A stretch of 36,273 bases of DNA from Candidatus Erwinia dacicola (GTDB taxonomy: Bacteria > Pseudomonadota > Gammaproteobacteria > Enterobacterales > Enterobacteriaceae). A program made the position numbers and the translations under genes. The stretch spans positions 1 to 36,273 of the forward strand of contig NZ_MAYS01000108.1 of NCBI RefSeq assembly GCF_001756855.1, written 5' to 3'. The notes under the pieces were generated by a model that did no database searches, was not told the DNA's origin, and saw nothing but the letters and a program-made list of their open reading frames with translations. Positions 6,540 through 12,550 of the stretch are shown here, in pieces (the stretch's first letter is position 1; every line of letters starts with the position of its first letter).

Positions 6540-7299
6540 TGGCGCGCATCCGCACAATTAAGCCTGAGTTCTGGACAGACGAGGATATGGCTGAGCTTTC
6601 AGAACCGGCATGCCTTTTAGCGATTGGCTTGCTGAATTATGCCGACGATGAAGGGTACTTCAACGCCAACCCGAAACTGATAAAAGCGGCTGTTTTTCCA
6701 ATCCGTGAACCGTCCGTTCCTATTCCGGTACTGATACAGGAGCTTTCCAACTGTGGTTATTTGTCCATGTTTTCCACCTCAGATGGCAAGCAATTTGGGG
6801 CAATTACAAACTTCCTCAAACATCAGGTCGTAAACAAGCCAAAAGAAAGCAAAATCAGATGTTTACCTCTAATACCGTATGAGTACGGTACTGATACTGG
6901 ACAAGTACCATTAGGAATGGATCAGGGATCAGGGAAAGTAAAACCCCTCTCTCTGCGCGCGAAGAAATTCAAATCCCTCCAGTTGTCATTCCAGGTATCG
7001 GAGAGCCAATCGGCAAATTTACCATGCATGAAAACTGGCAGCCGTCAGATGACTTTGTCATGCGCGCCAGAATGTGGGGCCATGCACTACCTGCTGACGG
7101 GTACAAGAAATCAGACCTGATTGAATTCATCACCTACTGGATGGCGGAAGGCAATGTTATGCAACACGTGCAGTGGGAGCAGAAGTTTGCCCGGCTGCTG
7201 ATGAACAGGAAAAAAAGAGCGGCAGGAAAGCGCGGTGACAGCTCTGACGATGACGTACCACACTGGAACAGCCCTGAGGGCTGGAAGGATTTCTTATGA
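6539..7299 (+). pseudogene. Replication initiator (O-like N-terminus plus DnaT-like C-terminus), frameshifted
   Basis: Two consecutive frames encode one protein. The first (from 6539) begins MARIRTIKPEFWTDEDMAEL, the conserved N-terminus of phage replication proteins. The second supplies a DnaT-like domain from about 7021 (FTMHENWQPSDDFV, then IEFITYWMAEGN and WEQKFARLLMNRKK), which in relatives loads helicase machinery on single-stranded DNA. Frame 1 is open only after a stop at 6892-6894, so the switch must lie between 6895 and about 7020. A single missing base would restore a 253-residue protein; the AAAACCCC stretch near 6937-6947 is a good candidate. If the lesion is real, the first frame would give a 193-residue product lacking the DnaT-like domain. 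The stop overlaps the P-like gene (ATGA). Confidence 0.75.
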
Positions 7300-8081
7300 G
7301 TAACGTATTCGCAGCAATTCAGAATCGTGATGCTGGTGCTCTGGCTCGCATGATGGGCCCTGACAATCACCATGACCAGCAGGACAACGTCGTTAACATC
7401 AGCGCAGAGCGTCTCGTCGATGCCCTGTTCAAGCAGCTTAAGCAACTCTTCCCAGCGGCTAAGCAGACCAACCTGAAGACCGTGCAGCAGGAAACCGACG
7501 CGAAGCGCCAGTGGATCGCCGCATTTGCCGAAGGTGGGATCCGTACCCGCGAGCAGGTATCGGCAGGAATGCGCCATGCCCGAGCCAGTGAATCACCGTT
7601 CTGGCCGTCGCCAGGGCAGTTCATCAAGTGGTGCAAAGACAGCAAGATGGTGCTGGGCGTGAGCATCGAGGACGTAATGGGAGAGTTCCACCGTTACGCC
7701 AAAGAGAAAAGCCTTCAGCCTAGCGGGCCAGAGCGATTCCCGTGGCACCACCCGGTCATGTACTGGATTGTGTGCGATACACGCCGGGCGATGTATCAGC
7801 GTCAGCTGAGCGAGGTGGAAGTCGAGAAGCATGCGCGCAAACTGCTGGATGAATGGGCTGCAAAAGTGGCCGCCGGTCACCAGATTCCGGATCCGGTTCT
7901 GAGCATCCAGGCGAAGCAAGAGCCGATACAAACGCCAGCGGACACAGGGGGGAGTGCTTACCACCCTCCCGGCAAAAGCTTCGGATGCATGCCGAATGCC
8001 GCCATTCTGGGAGGACTGACACCGGCCCAGTGGCTGATGGAGGAATACCGGCGAGGGAAAGCGGCAGGACTCATCAGGTAG
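7296..8081 (+). CDS. Replication protein P-like helicase loader
   Basis: A 261-residue protein of the lambda P family, which captures host DnaB helicase and delivers it to the origin complex. Supporting features are VDALFKQLKQLFPAAKQTNL near 40-60, KRQWIAAFAEGGIRTREQV, GMRHARASESPFWPSPGQFI and the following KWCKD (about 66-120), matching the family pattern of P-x-x-P-x-x-F-x-x-W-C. The C-terminal part is proline-rich and variable, ending in a helical segment (TPAQWLMEEYRRGKAAGLIR). The start overlaps the upstream replication gene by four bases, so the two act as an O/P-type pair. No DnaC-type ATPase motif is present, consistent with P rather than DnaC. Confidence 0.85.
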   Translation: MSNVFAAIQNRDAGALARMMGPDNHHDQQDNVVNISAERLVDALFKQLKQLFPAAKQTNLKTVQQETDAKRQWIAAFAEGGIRTREQVSAGMRHARASESPFWPSPGQFIKWCKDSKMVLGVSIEDVMGEFHRYAKEKSLQPSGPERFPWHHPVMYWIVCDTRRAMYQRQLSEVEVEKHARKLLDEWAAKVAAGHQIPDPVLSIQAKQEPIQTPADTGGSAYHPPGKSFGCMPNAAILGGLTPAQWLMEEYRRGKAAGLIR

Positions 8082-8118
8082 CACCAGCGCGGCAGCGCAT
8101 TTTTTTACGCCAGCATAA

Positions 8119-8133
8119 TTACCTTGCAGGTAA
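8119..8133. promoter_or_regulatory. Predicted repressor operator (perfect) upstream of the resolvase gene
   Basis: TTACC-ttgca-GGTAA, followed immediately by TACAAT. It is one of two perfect copies in the 117-base gap between the P-like and RuvC-like genes. Confidence 0.72.
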
Positions 8134-8152
8134 TACAATATGCGCATAGCTA

Positions 8153-8181
8153 TTGATTTTAATTCTAATGTGGATTTAAAT
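8153..8181 (+). promoter_or_regulatory. Candidate promoter for the resolvase gene and downstream small genes
   Basis: TTGATT (8153-8158), a 17-base spacer and TTAAAT (8176-8181). The adjoining operator begins at the last base of the -10, so repressor would cover the start site. Confidence 0.5.
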
Positions 8182-8195
8182 TACCTGAGAGGTAA
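8181..8195. promoter_or_regulatory. Predicted repressor operator (perfect) at the resolvase start
   Basis: TTACC-tgaga-GGTAA ends 4 bases before the RuvC-like ATG. Its right half (GAGAGGTAA) also serves as the Shine-Dalgarno region, so the same bases would control both transcription and translation initiation. Confidence 0.72.
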
Positions 8196-8198
8196 GCC

Positions 8199-8663
8199 AT
8201 GATAGCAATTTTAGGGATTGACCCGGGATGCAGCGGGGCACTGGTTCTCGTCACGGAACAGGGCGGCTACATCGACCATCTGCCAATGCCAACCATCAAG
8301 GTCGGAACAAAGTCCAGGGTGAACGGCGCAGCGGTAGCTGCATGGGTTCGGCAGTACGGAATCACTCATGCGTACCTTGAGCAGGTCGGTGCAATGTCAG
8401 GGCAGGGAACGGCGAGCATGTTCACGTTCGGGCATGCAGCTGGCGTAGCGGAGGGGATCCTCCAGGGACTCAACATTCCGTACACGCTGGTAACGCCGCA
8501 GGCCTGGAAGAAGTCAGCCGGGCTTATCGGCAGCGACAAGGACGCAGCGCGCAGCCGGGCCATTCAGCTTTACCCGGAACTCAGGGCGCTGGATGCCAAA
8601 GCGAAAGGCCAGGCCATCGCGGATGCGCTGTTAATCGCAAGGTTCGGGATCGGCGTTAAATAA
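8199..8663 (+). CDS. RuvC-like Holliday junction resolvase
   Basis: Predicted structure-selective endonuclease that would resolve branched phage DNA before packaging. The 154-residue protein has the RNase H-like RuvC fold: IDPGCSGAL with D8, E61 after THAYLEQVGAM, a central helix (GTASMFTFGHAAGVAEGIL), K104-K105, then KGQAIADALLIARFG carrying D142. These match the acidic residues of the RuvC active site. The ATG follows a GAGAGGTAA ribosome site that is also half of an operator. It lies behind its own repressor-controlled promoter, downstream of the replication genes, a common position for a phage resolvase that functionally replaces Rus or RusA. Length is typical. Confidence 0.9.
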   Translation: MIAILGIDPGCSGALVLVTEQGGYIDHLPMPTIKVGTKSRVNGAAVAAWVRQYGITHAYLEQVGAMSGQGTASMFTFGHAAGVAEGILQGLNIPYTLVTPQAWKKSAGLIGSDKDAARSRAIQLYPELRALDAKAKGQAIADALLIARFGIGVK

Positions 8664-8719
8664 CGATCCTTTTTGATATCAACGTAATCAATAACTTATA
8701 CGGGTAAGCGGGGGTAAAG

Positions 8720-9319
8720 ATGGAATGCAATGTGAGTGAACAGGTAAAGCGCGGACATGAGCAGGCCGCAGATCTGAAGGCATCATGCGGCGCCGTCGAT
8801 GTGCGCACTGTGGCGCAATTGATTAGCGATCTGGCTACGCAGCTAGATGTGCAACTGGCTCGCAGTAATACGCTGGCTGCGGAGAATGCGGGGCTGAAAA
8901 ATGCAATCACCGCAGTAAGCAAAACATTAGAAGAGTGTGAGATTAACGGTGACGAATTGAAATATGTCGTCGAGCCTTCCGAATTTGATGCGTTGACTGA
9001 TTTGCTGGACGAAACACCAGCGACCGACGCTTTCCTGGCTGAAGTGCGGGCCAGCGCAATCCCTGAAGGTTACGTACTCGTGCCTCAACAAATCTTCCTT
9101 GACCCATCCGACATTGAGTCTATTTGCTCGCAATGTGGTGATGGCCATGAATCAGGGTACGGCGATTTTACTGACGGGCTGCTGTGGGTTGGCAACATTC
9201 AACGTGACGACGGAAGTATTGTCCACGGCATGCATATCTCATCAGCCGATTACTCAGAGGAAGGTGGTGTGACAGTTTGCGAGTTCGCCGCCCAACTTCG
9301 CCAGGAGGCTGCCCAATGA
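8720..9319 (+). CDS. Coiled-coil early protein (Ead/Ea22-like), 199 aa
   Basis: A 199-residue protein of the mosaic, highly variable 'Ead/Ea22-like' class found in lambdoid early regions. It contains a helical segment with coiled-coil character (about 28-75: VRTVAQLISDLATQLDVQLA then NTLAAENAGLKNAITAVSKT), the linker ATDAFLAEVRA common in this class, and IPEGYVLVPQQIFLDPSDIE. Two cysteines (CSQCGDGHE) might bind metal. A G-rich site (GGGGG) lies upstream of the ATG and the stop overlaps the next gene by four bases. Its role is unknown; relatives are non-essential accessory early genes. Confidence 0.65.
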   Translation: MECNVSEQVKRGHEQAADLKASCGAVDVRTVAQLISDLATQLDVQLARSNTLAAENAGLKNAITAVSKTLEECEINGDELKYVVEPSEFDALTDLLDETPATDAFLAEVRASAIPEGYVLVPQQIFLDPSDIESICSQCGDGHESGYGDFTDGLLWVGNIQRDDGSIVHGMHISSADYSEEGGVTVCEFAAQLRQEAAQ

Positions 9320-9780
9320 GCAACATCGACAAACAGGTTGTGCAAGCAGTTGCAGATTTGAAAGCTGGTTACACCCTCGGTCACGCTGATGTTGAAATCA
9401 TACAGCAGATGGCTCTTGACGCGGTGGCGCTGCTGGATGAGCTGGAAGCCACAGAGAAGAGGATTGCTGAGCTGGAGAGTGAGAATGCATACATCAGAAA
9501 CCGTCACAAAGAACTGGACCTGTTAATCGGGAAAAACATTCTGGTAATGCAGGCCGCAATCATCGAATGGCAGGGAACTGGCGACGCCAAAAAGGGGCTG
9601 GCATGGATTTACAACACGCTGTTTGGTCCAGGTGAATTGCCGGACGAGGCGGAGAAAGATGCCCAAGCCTACTTTGACAGAAAATATGCTCCTCTCGACG
9701 AAGAACTCTTGAACCTTCACCGGTGGTTCTGGGAGCAGAGTGAGGCTGAGCGCGCCGCCGTAGCAGGTAAAGGAGAGTGA
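9316..9780 (+). CDS. Coiled-coil early protein, 154 aa, unknown function
   Basis: A 154-residue protein starting MSNIDKQVVQAVADLKAGYT. The start at 9316 (ATGA overlap with the upstream stop) is preferred to a codon at 9277 lying well inside the upstream gene. It has a helical/coiled-coil stretch at about 35-62 (LLDELEATEKRIAELESENA) resembling the Ea22-like group, then a Trp-rich part (IIEWQGTGDAKKGLAWIYNT) and an acidic C-terminus. There is no enzyme motif. It is part of a chain of overlapping small genes likely translated from one messenger and probably accessory. Confidence 0.62.
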   Translation: MSNIDKQVVQAVADLKAGYTLGHADVEIIQQMALDAVALLDELEATEKRIAELESENAYIRNRHKELDLLIGKNILVMQAAIIEWQGTGDAKKGLAWIYNTLFGPGELPDEAEKDAQAYFDRKYAPLDEELLNLHRWFWEQSEAERAAVAGKGE

Positions 9781-9782
9781 TC

Positions 9783-10223
9783 ATGGTTAAGTTGACCAAA
9801 AAAGAACAGGCATGGATCGATGAATTGCAAGAGGTGCTCGACCGTTGCCCATCACCGAAAAAAATCGGTTTTTACACCATCGGCAATCCAAATATTCACC
9901 TGTATGACCTGCGCAAATACAAAGAAGTTGAAAAGGCATTAGACATGGGCAAAGCGTCCGACTGGTCTCCGGCGTGCCGTGTAGCAGGGGCGCACATTGA
10001 AGGGACGATCGATTTCCCATCGCCCGTTGAAAGCACCGCAGGATGCGGACTAACCCATGAGCGAACTAACCAAAGAATGGCTCCAGCAGACAATCGCGGA
10101 GCTCGAAGAAGAGCGAGATGCGACTCCAGGCGCAGTAAACGAAGATGCGGCCAATGCTCTGGCGGCGATGAAGTTAGCGCTGGCATCGCTCGAAGCAAGG
10201 AGCCGCAAACTTTTTACCTGTAG
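9783..10223 (+). CDS. Small early protein with an overrun C-terminus
   Basis: The frame begins MVKLTKKEQAWIDELQEVLD with AGGAG seven bases upstream; an in-frame GTG six bases earlier is less likely. Residues 1 to about 90 look like a genuine early protein (VLDRCPSPKKIGFYTIGNPN, HLYDLRKYKEVEKALDMG). The last 50 or so residues are unlike coding sequence, rich in Arg and Cys (GARRRARCDSRR), and overlap the next gene by 167 bases in another frame. One base fewer near 10040 would bring the frame onto the TAA just before the next ATG. I infer a small indel has extended the protein. Function is unknown. Confidence 0.5.
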   Translation: MVKLTKKEQAWIDELQEVLDRCPSPKKIGFYTIGNPNIHLYDLRKYKEVEKALDMGKASDWSPACRVAGAHIEGTIDFPSPVESTAGCGLTHERTNQRMAPADNRGARRRARCDSRRSKRRCGQCSGGDEVSAGIARSKEPQTFYL

Positions 10224-10614
10224 CGCGTGTGGCTCCGAGGGTTTGGACGAGCCATTAGAGTCGAAGTGCCATTGCCATGAAGATGGCGCGCACTGGATTG
10301 AAAGTGTTGTTTACACCGCCCCGCCAGCTCCGTTTGTTCTTCCAGTCCAGCACTGGGAGGAATTGTGTCGTCAGAACCCCGACATGAGTATTGGTGATGC
10401 CATCATGCGAGCTGCTTGGTGGAACCACTGCGCCGCCATGCTTCAGGGTGCCGGTGGCAACTCTCCGGTGATTCCGGATGGCTGGGTGCTAGTGCCGGTT
10501 GAGCTTACCGGGGAAATGACCAATGCGATGACCGATGCGATTCTTGATGATCTTCATAACGTCGATGTGTGGCGCAGTGTACTCGCAGCAGCACCACAGC
10601 GGGAGGTGAAGTGA
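10057..10614 (+). CDS. Early protein with a Cys/His cluster (185 aa), unknown function
   Basis: A 185-residue protein opening MSELTKEWLQQTIAELEEER, an N-terminal helix frequent in enterobacterial phage early proteins. A possible metal-binding segment follows at about 54-75 (FTCSACGSEGLDE, then KCHCHEDGAHW). Its C-terminal half includes VIPDGWVLVPVELTGEMTNA, a linker also found in other Ea-type accessory proteins. No catalytic motif is visible. The stop overlaps the ATG of a 24-residue membrane peptide gene (TGATG). It is likely accessory and co-expressed with its neighbours. Confidence 0.62.
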   Translation: MSELTKEWLQQTIAELEEERDATPGAVNEDAANALAAMKLALASLEARSRKLFTCSACGSEGLDEPLESKCHCHEDGAHWIESVVYTAPPAPFVLPVQHWEELCRQNPDMSIGDAIMRAAWWNHCAAMLQGAGGNSPVIPDGWVLVPVELTGEMTNAMTDAILDDLHNVDVWRSVLAAAPQREVK

Positions 10615-10688
10615 TGGCTAATTCATTCTACATAGTGATATTGGCTCTGCTTTGTATGGGCGTGATTTACGGGTGGCTACCATGGTGA
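10614..10688 (+). CDS. 24-aa hydrophobic membrane peptide
   Basis: The frame encodes MANSFYIVILALLCMGVIYG followed by W-L-P-W and stop. It is a single predicted transmembrane helix with a very short N-terminus. GGAGG lies eight bases upstream; its ATG overlaps the preceding stop (TGATG) and its end overlaps the next gene start by seven bases. This tight coupling on both sides argues that it is translated. It may act at the inner membrane, but there is no evidence for toxicity or lysis function. It is too short for automated gene callers. Confidence 0.5.
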   Translation: MANSFYIVILALLCMGVIYGWLPW

Positions 10689-10954
10689 GCAAACTCAAAC
10701 AGCGGCACCTGCGCCGCCTTAAAGCCGACGTGGCATGGTGGAAAGGCGAAGCCTCGGACCTGTACGCCAGAGTCATGGAGCAGGCCGACGAAATAGCCGA
10801 ACTCCGCAGGCTGGTTATCCGCGTTCCGATGCCGGTGGTGGTCCCGGCGGATATCATCCAGGGAATTAACGTGAAGGGAGCATTTGCGATGGGGATCGAA
10901 CGCTATGGTGATGCGATGCTGAAGTTGGCGAAAAAGGAGGATGGCAATGGCTAA
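10682..10954 (+). CDS. Small helical early protein (90 aa), unknown function
   Basis: A 90-residue protein starting MVSKLKQRHLRRLKADVAWW. The ATG at 10682 lies at the end of the 24-aa peptide gene, whose translation probably delivers ribosomes. The N-terminal half is a basic amphipathic helix with coiled-coil potential (KLKQRHLRRLKADVAWW through DEIAELRRLV). The centre is VIRVPMPVVVPADIIQG. Similar proteins occur in lambdoid early regions without a known role. The stop overlaps the next gene's start region. There is no sign of enzyme activity or membrane insertion. Confidence 0.58.
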   Translation: MVSKLKQRHLRRLKADVAWWKGEASDLYARVMEQADEIAELRRLVIRVPMPVVVPADIIQGINVKGAFAMGIERYGDAMLKLAKKEDGNG

Positions 10955-11294
10955 GACAGCAGCAGAACGCAAAGCAGCGCAGCGCGCCCGCCAGGCTGAG
11001 GCAGGTGAACGCAAACTGGAGCTGGTGCTCGACGAGCAGGAAATGGAGATGCTGGTGCGGAACTGCGCCGGGCGCCGCCCTGGCCGTGAGCCATACGAGC
11101 TGAGCGAGTACATTGCTCTGCTGATCCGCCAGGATGATGCCCGAGTGCGCGGTCGCATTAAAGCTATCAGCGCCAACCAGTGCGGCAAGTGCGGCGACAG
11201 CCTGCCGGTGGATTCCTGCCCGTGCCAGGGAGATTCGCAGTGCTGGGTAACGCAGGGATGGCATGAAACGAAACTGGAGGTTATATGTCCGTAA
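10947..11294 (+). CDS. Basic DNA-binding-like protein with a Cys cluster (115 aa)
   Basis: A 115-residue protein starting MAKTAAERKAAQRARQAEAG. The ATG at 10947 is chosen because AGGAGG ends six bases before it; an ATG at 10941 abuts that site. Residues 25-60 (KLELVLDEQEMEMLVRNCAG, then YELSEYIALLIR) resemble a short strand followed by two helices, as in ribbon-helix-helix regulators. The C-terminus has C-x-x-C and C-x-C clusters (QCGKCGDSLPVDSCPC) that could hold zinc. I infer a small nucleic-acid-binding protein. It is the penultimate gene of this rightward early group, where lambdoid phages place regulators, but no antiterminator identity is evident. Confidence 0.62.
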   Translation: MAKTAAERKAAQRARQAEAGERKLELVLDEQEMEMLVRNCAGRRPGREPYELSEYIALLIRQDDARVRGRIKAISANQCGKCGDSLPVDSCPCQGDSQCWVTQGWHETKLEVICP

Positions 11295-11485
11295 CGGATC
11301 TTCACAGCCTGCAATGCAGGATTAAAAAACAAGTCCAAAGTATTCACTCAAAAACAGCGCGAGTGGTGGCCACAAAGCGAGACCCATATCAGGTTGTCAT
11401 TCTGCATCAAGCTTATTACCGCCTGAGAAACAAAGTGGCACCACGGGGTAAAGCATTCTGGCGATTAATGAGAATGGATTATTAA
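11285..11485 (+). CDS. Small basic protein (66 aa), unknown function
   Basis: A 66-residue, strongly basic protein (MSVTDLHSLQCRIKKQVQSI, then YRLRNKVAPRGKAFWRLMRM). GGAGG ends five bases upstream of the ATG, and the gene overlaps its predecessor by ten bases. There is no recognised domain; size and charge would suit a nucleic-acid-binding factor. It is the last gene before the LexA-controlled promoter and the terminase genes, the position where lambdoid phages carry late regulators, but nothing in the protein shows that role. Confidence 0.6.
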   Translation: MSVTDLHSLQCRIKKQVQSIHSKTARVVATKRDPYQVVILHQAYYRLRNKVAPRGKAFWRLMRMDY

Positions 11486-11486
11486 C

Positions 11487-11498
11487 GTGACCTGTCAC
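11487..11498. repeat. Dispersed palindrome, copy 1 of 3 (GTGACcTGTCAC)
   Basis: GTGACCTGTCAC begins one base after a stop codon. Related copies lie at 14050-14061 and 32154-32165. The shared context CACGGCGT follows copies 1 and 2. Confidence 0.55.
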
Positions 11499-11504
11499 GG
11501 CGTA

Positions 11505-11545
11505 TTGACTAAATCCTCACATGATTATACTGTTTAAATGTACAG
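11505..11545 (+). promoter_or_regulatory. LexA-regulated promoter of the UmuD'-like gene
   Basis: TTGACT (11505-11510) and TATACT (11526-11531, 15-base spacer) form a sigma-70-like promoter. A consensus SOS box CTGT-TTAAATGT-ACAG occupies 11530-11545, within the fuller palindrome TACTGTTTAAATGTACAGTA, overlapping the -10 and the expected start site. Confidence 0.85.
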
Positions 11546-11567
11546 TATTTTTATGTGAGGTTCCATT

Positions 11568-11897
11568 ATGGGCTTTCCATCTCCGGCAAAAGACTACGCA
11601 GAATCCCGCCTTACCATCACCAGCATGTGCGGCTACGACGGCAACTGTCGAACCGTTGAGACGTCGGCTGGGTACGCAATCATCAACGTCGCAAATAAAC
11701 CACATCCGGGTGACACCGTGCTTATTTCCTATTGCGGCCGCACGGAGTTCGCCATCGTGCAGGGGCGGGCGCTTATTGTTCCGGAGGGTGAGTCCATCGA
11801 AGGTGAAGAGCTGGACGACACTACAGTGCTGGGAGTCGTTACACATTTCCTCAACCGTGCCGGTAGCCAGGAAGACGATCCGATACCAGTCATGTAA
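11568..11897 (+). CDS. SOS-controlled UmuD'-like protein (HumD type), catalytic residues not evident
   Basis: A 109-residue protein whose start, MGFPSPAKDYAESRLTI, matches the N-terminus of processed E. coli UmuD' (G-F-P-S-P-A-x-D-Y), as in phage P1 HumD. It therefore encodes the already processed form. The C-terminal half (GDTVLISYCGRTEFAIV, then VLGVVTHFLN) aligns with the UmuD strands GDIVIAAVDGEFTV and VFGVVIHVV. The segment with the UmuD nucleophile (S-G-D-S-M) is shortened to TSAGYAI, and the general-base Lys appears replaced, so autoprotease activity is unlikely. A LexA box lies in its promoter, and GAGG lies eight bases upstream of the ATG. It might modulate translesion polymerase or the SOS state during induction; this is inference. 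Confidence 0.75.
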   Translation: MGFPSPAKDYAESRLTITSMCGYDGNCRTVETSAGYAIINVANKPHPGDTVLISYCGRTEFAIVQGRALIVPEGESIEGEELDDTTVLGVVTHFLNRAGSQEDDPIPVM

Positions 11898-11919
11898 CAT
11901 CTGCGCGGGCGTGATAGTA

Positions 11920-11934
11920 TTACCTTCATAGTAA
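11920..11934. promoter_or_regulatory. Predicted repressor operator upstream of terminase (one mismatch)
   Basis: TTACC-ttcat-AGTAA. A possible -10 (TAGTAT, 11915-11920) touches its left end. Centre-to-centre distance to the next site is 20 bp. Confidence 0.6.
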
Positions 11935-11939
11935 TAAAA

Positions 11940-11954
11940 TTACTAATGTGGTAA
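11940..11954. promoter_or_regulatory. Predicted repressor operator overlapping the terminase start (one mismatch)
   Basis: TTACT-aatgt-GGTAA ends on the first base of the small terminase ATG at 11954. Together with the preceding site it places repressor directly at the head of the packaging genes. Confidence 0.6.
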
Positions 11955-12550
11955 TGATGCCCGCGACACCAAAAACCCACAAACGCAGATCAACGCAATA
12001 TAAGCCTCTTACAGCGATGCAAGAGGCTTACTGCCAGTCCTACATTAAGACACCCGAAAACCAGTCTCAGGCGGCGATTGACGCAGGATTTTCGCCTAAT
12101 ACGGCAGCCGTCAAAGCCAGCGTGATGATGCGAGACGAAAGAATCCAGAAACGAATCGCTGAATTGATGGAGGAGCGCAACAAGCGAAACCGCGTCAGCG
12201 CTGATTACGTCCTCATGCGCCTGGTGGAGATCGACCAGATGGATGTGCTGGATATCCTGAACGACGACGGCAGCCTGAAACCGATCCGCGAGTGGCCGAA
12301 AATCTGGCGTACCACGCTCAGCGGGTTCGACCTGTCCTCAACCATCATGAACATGAACGAGGATTCGATAGAGACCATCCTCAAAAAAATCAAATGGCCG
12401 GACAAGGTGAAGAACCTCGAGCTGATTGGTAAGCACGTCGACGTCAACGCGTTCAAAGAGCGCCTGGAGGTTTCCGGCACTGTCACCATCGCCGAACGCA
12501 TGGCAGCCGCGCGCCGCCGCGTCAAAGAGCAGGCTGGTGGTGAAGAATGA
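11954..12550 (+). CDS. Terminase small subunit
   Basis: DNA-recognition subunit of the packaging motor. The 198-residue protein has the terminase_2 pattern: a basic N-terminus, then TAMQEAYCQSYIKTPENQSQ with AIDAGFSPNTAAVKASVMMR forming the helix-turn-helix (about 18-70), a helical central region (RVSADYVLMRLVEIDQMDVL) and a C-terminal helix for oligomerisation and contact with the large subunit. ATG codons at 11954 and 11957 are the likely starts; a GTG at 11948 is also in frame. The operator covers the region where a ribosome site would be, and the site itself is weak. Its stop overlaps the large-subunit start (ATGA), the usual coupling. Confidence 0.9.
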   Translation: MMPATPKTHKRRSTQYKPLTAMQEAYCQSYIKTPENQSQAAIDAGFSPNTAAVKASVMMRDERIQKRIAELMEERNKRNRVSADYVLMRLVEIDQMDVLDILNDDGSLKPIREWPKIWRTTLSGFDLSSTIMNMNEDSIETILKKIKWPDKVKNLELIGKHVDVNAFKERLEVSGTVTIAERMAAARRRVKEQAGGEE

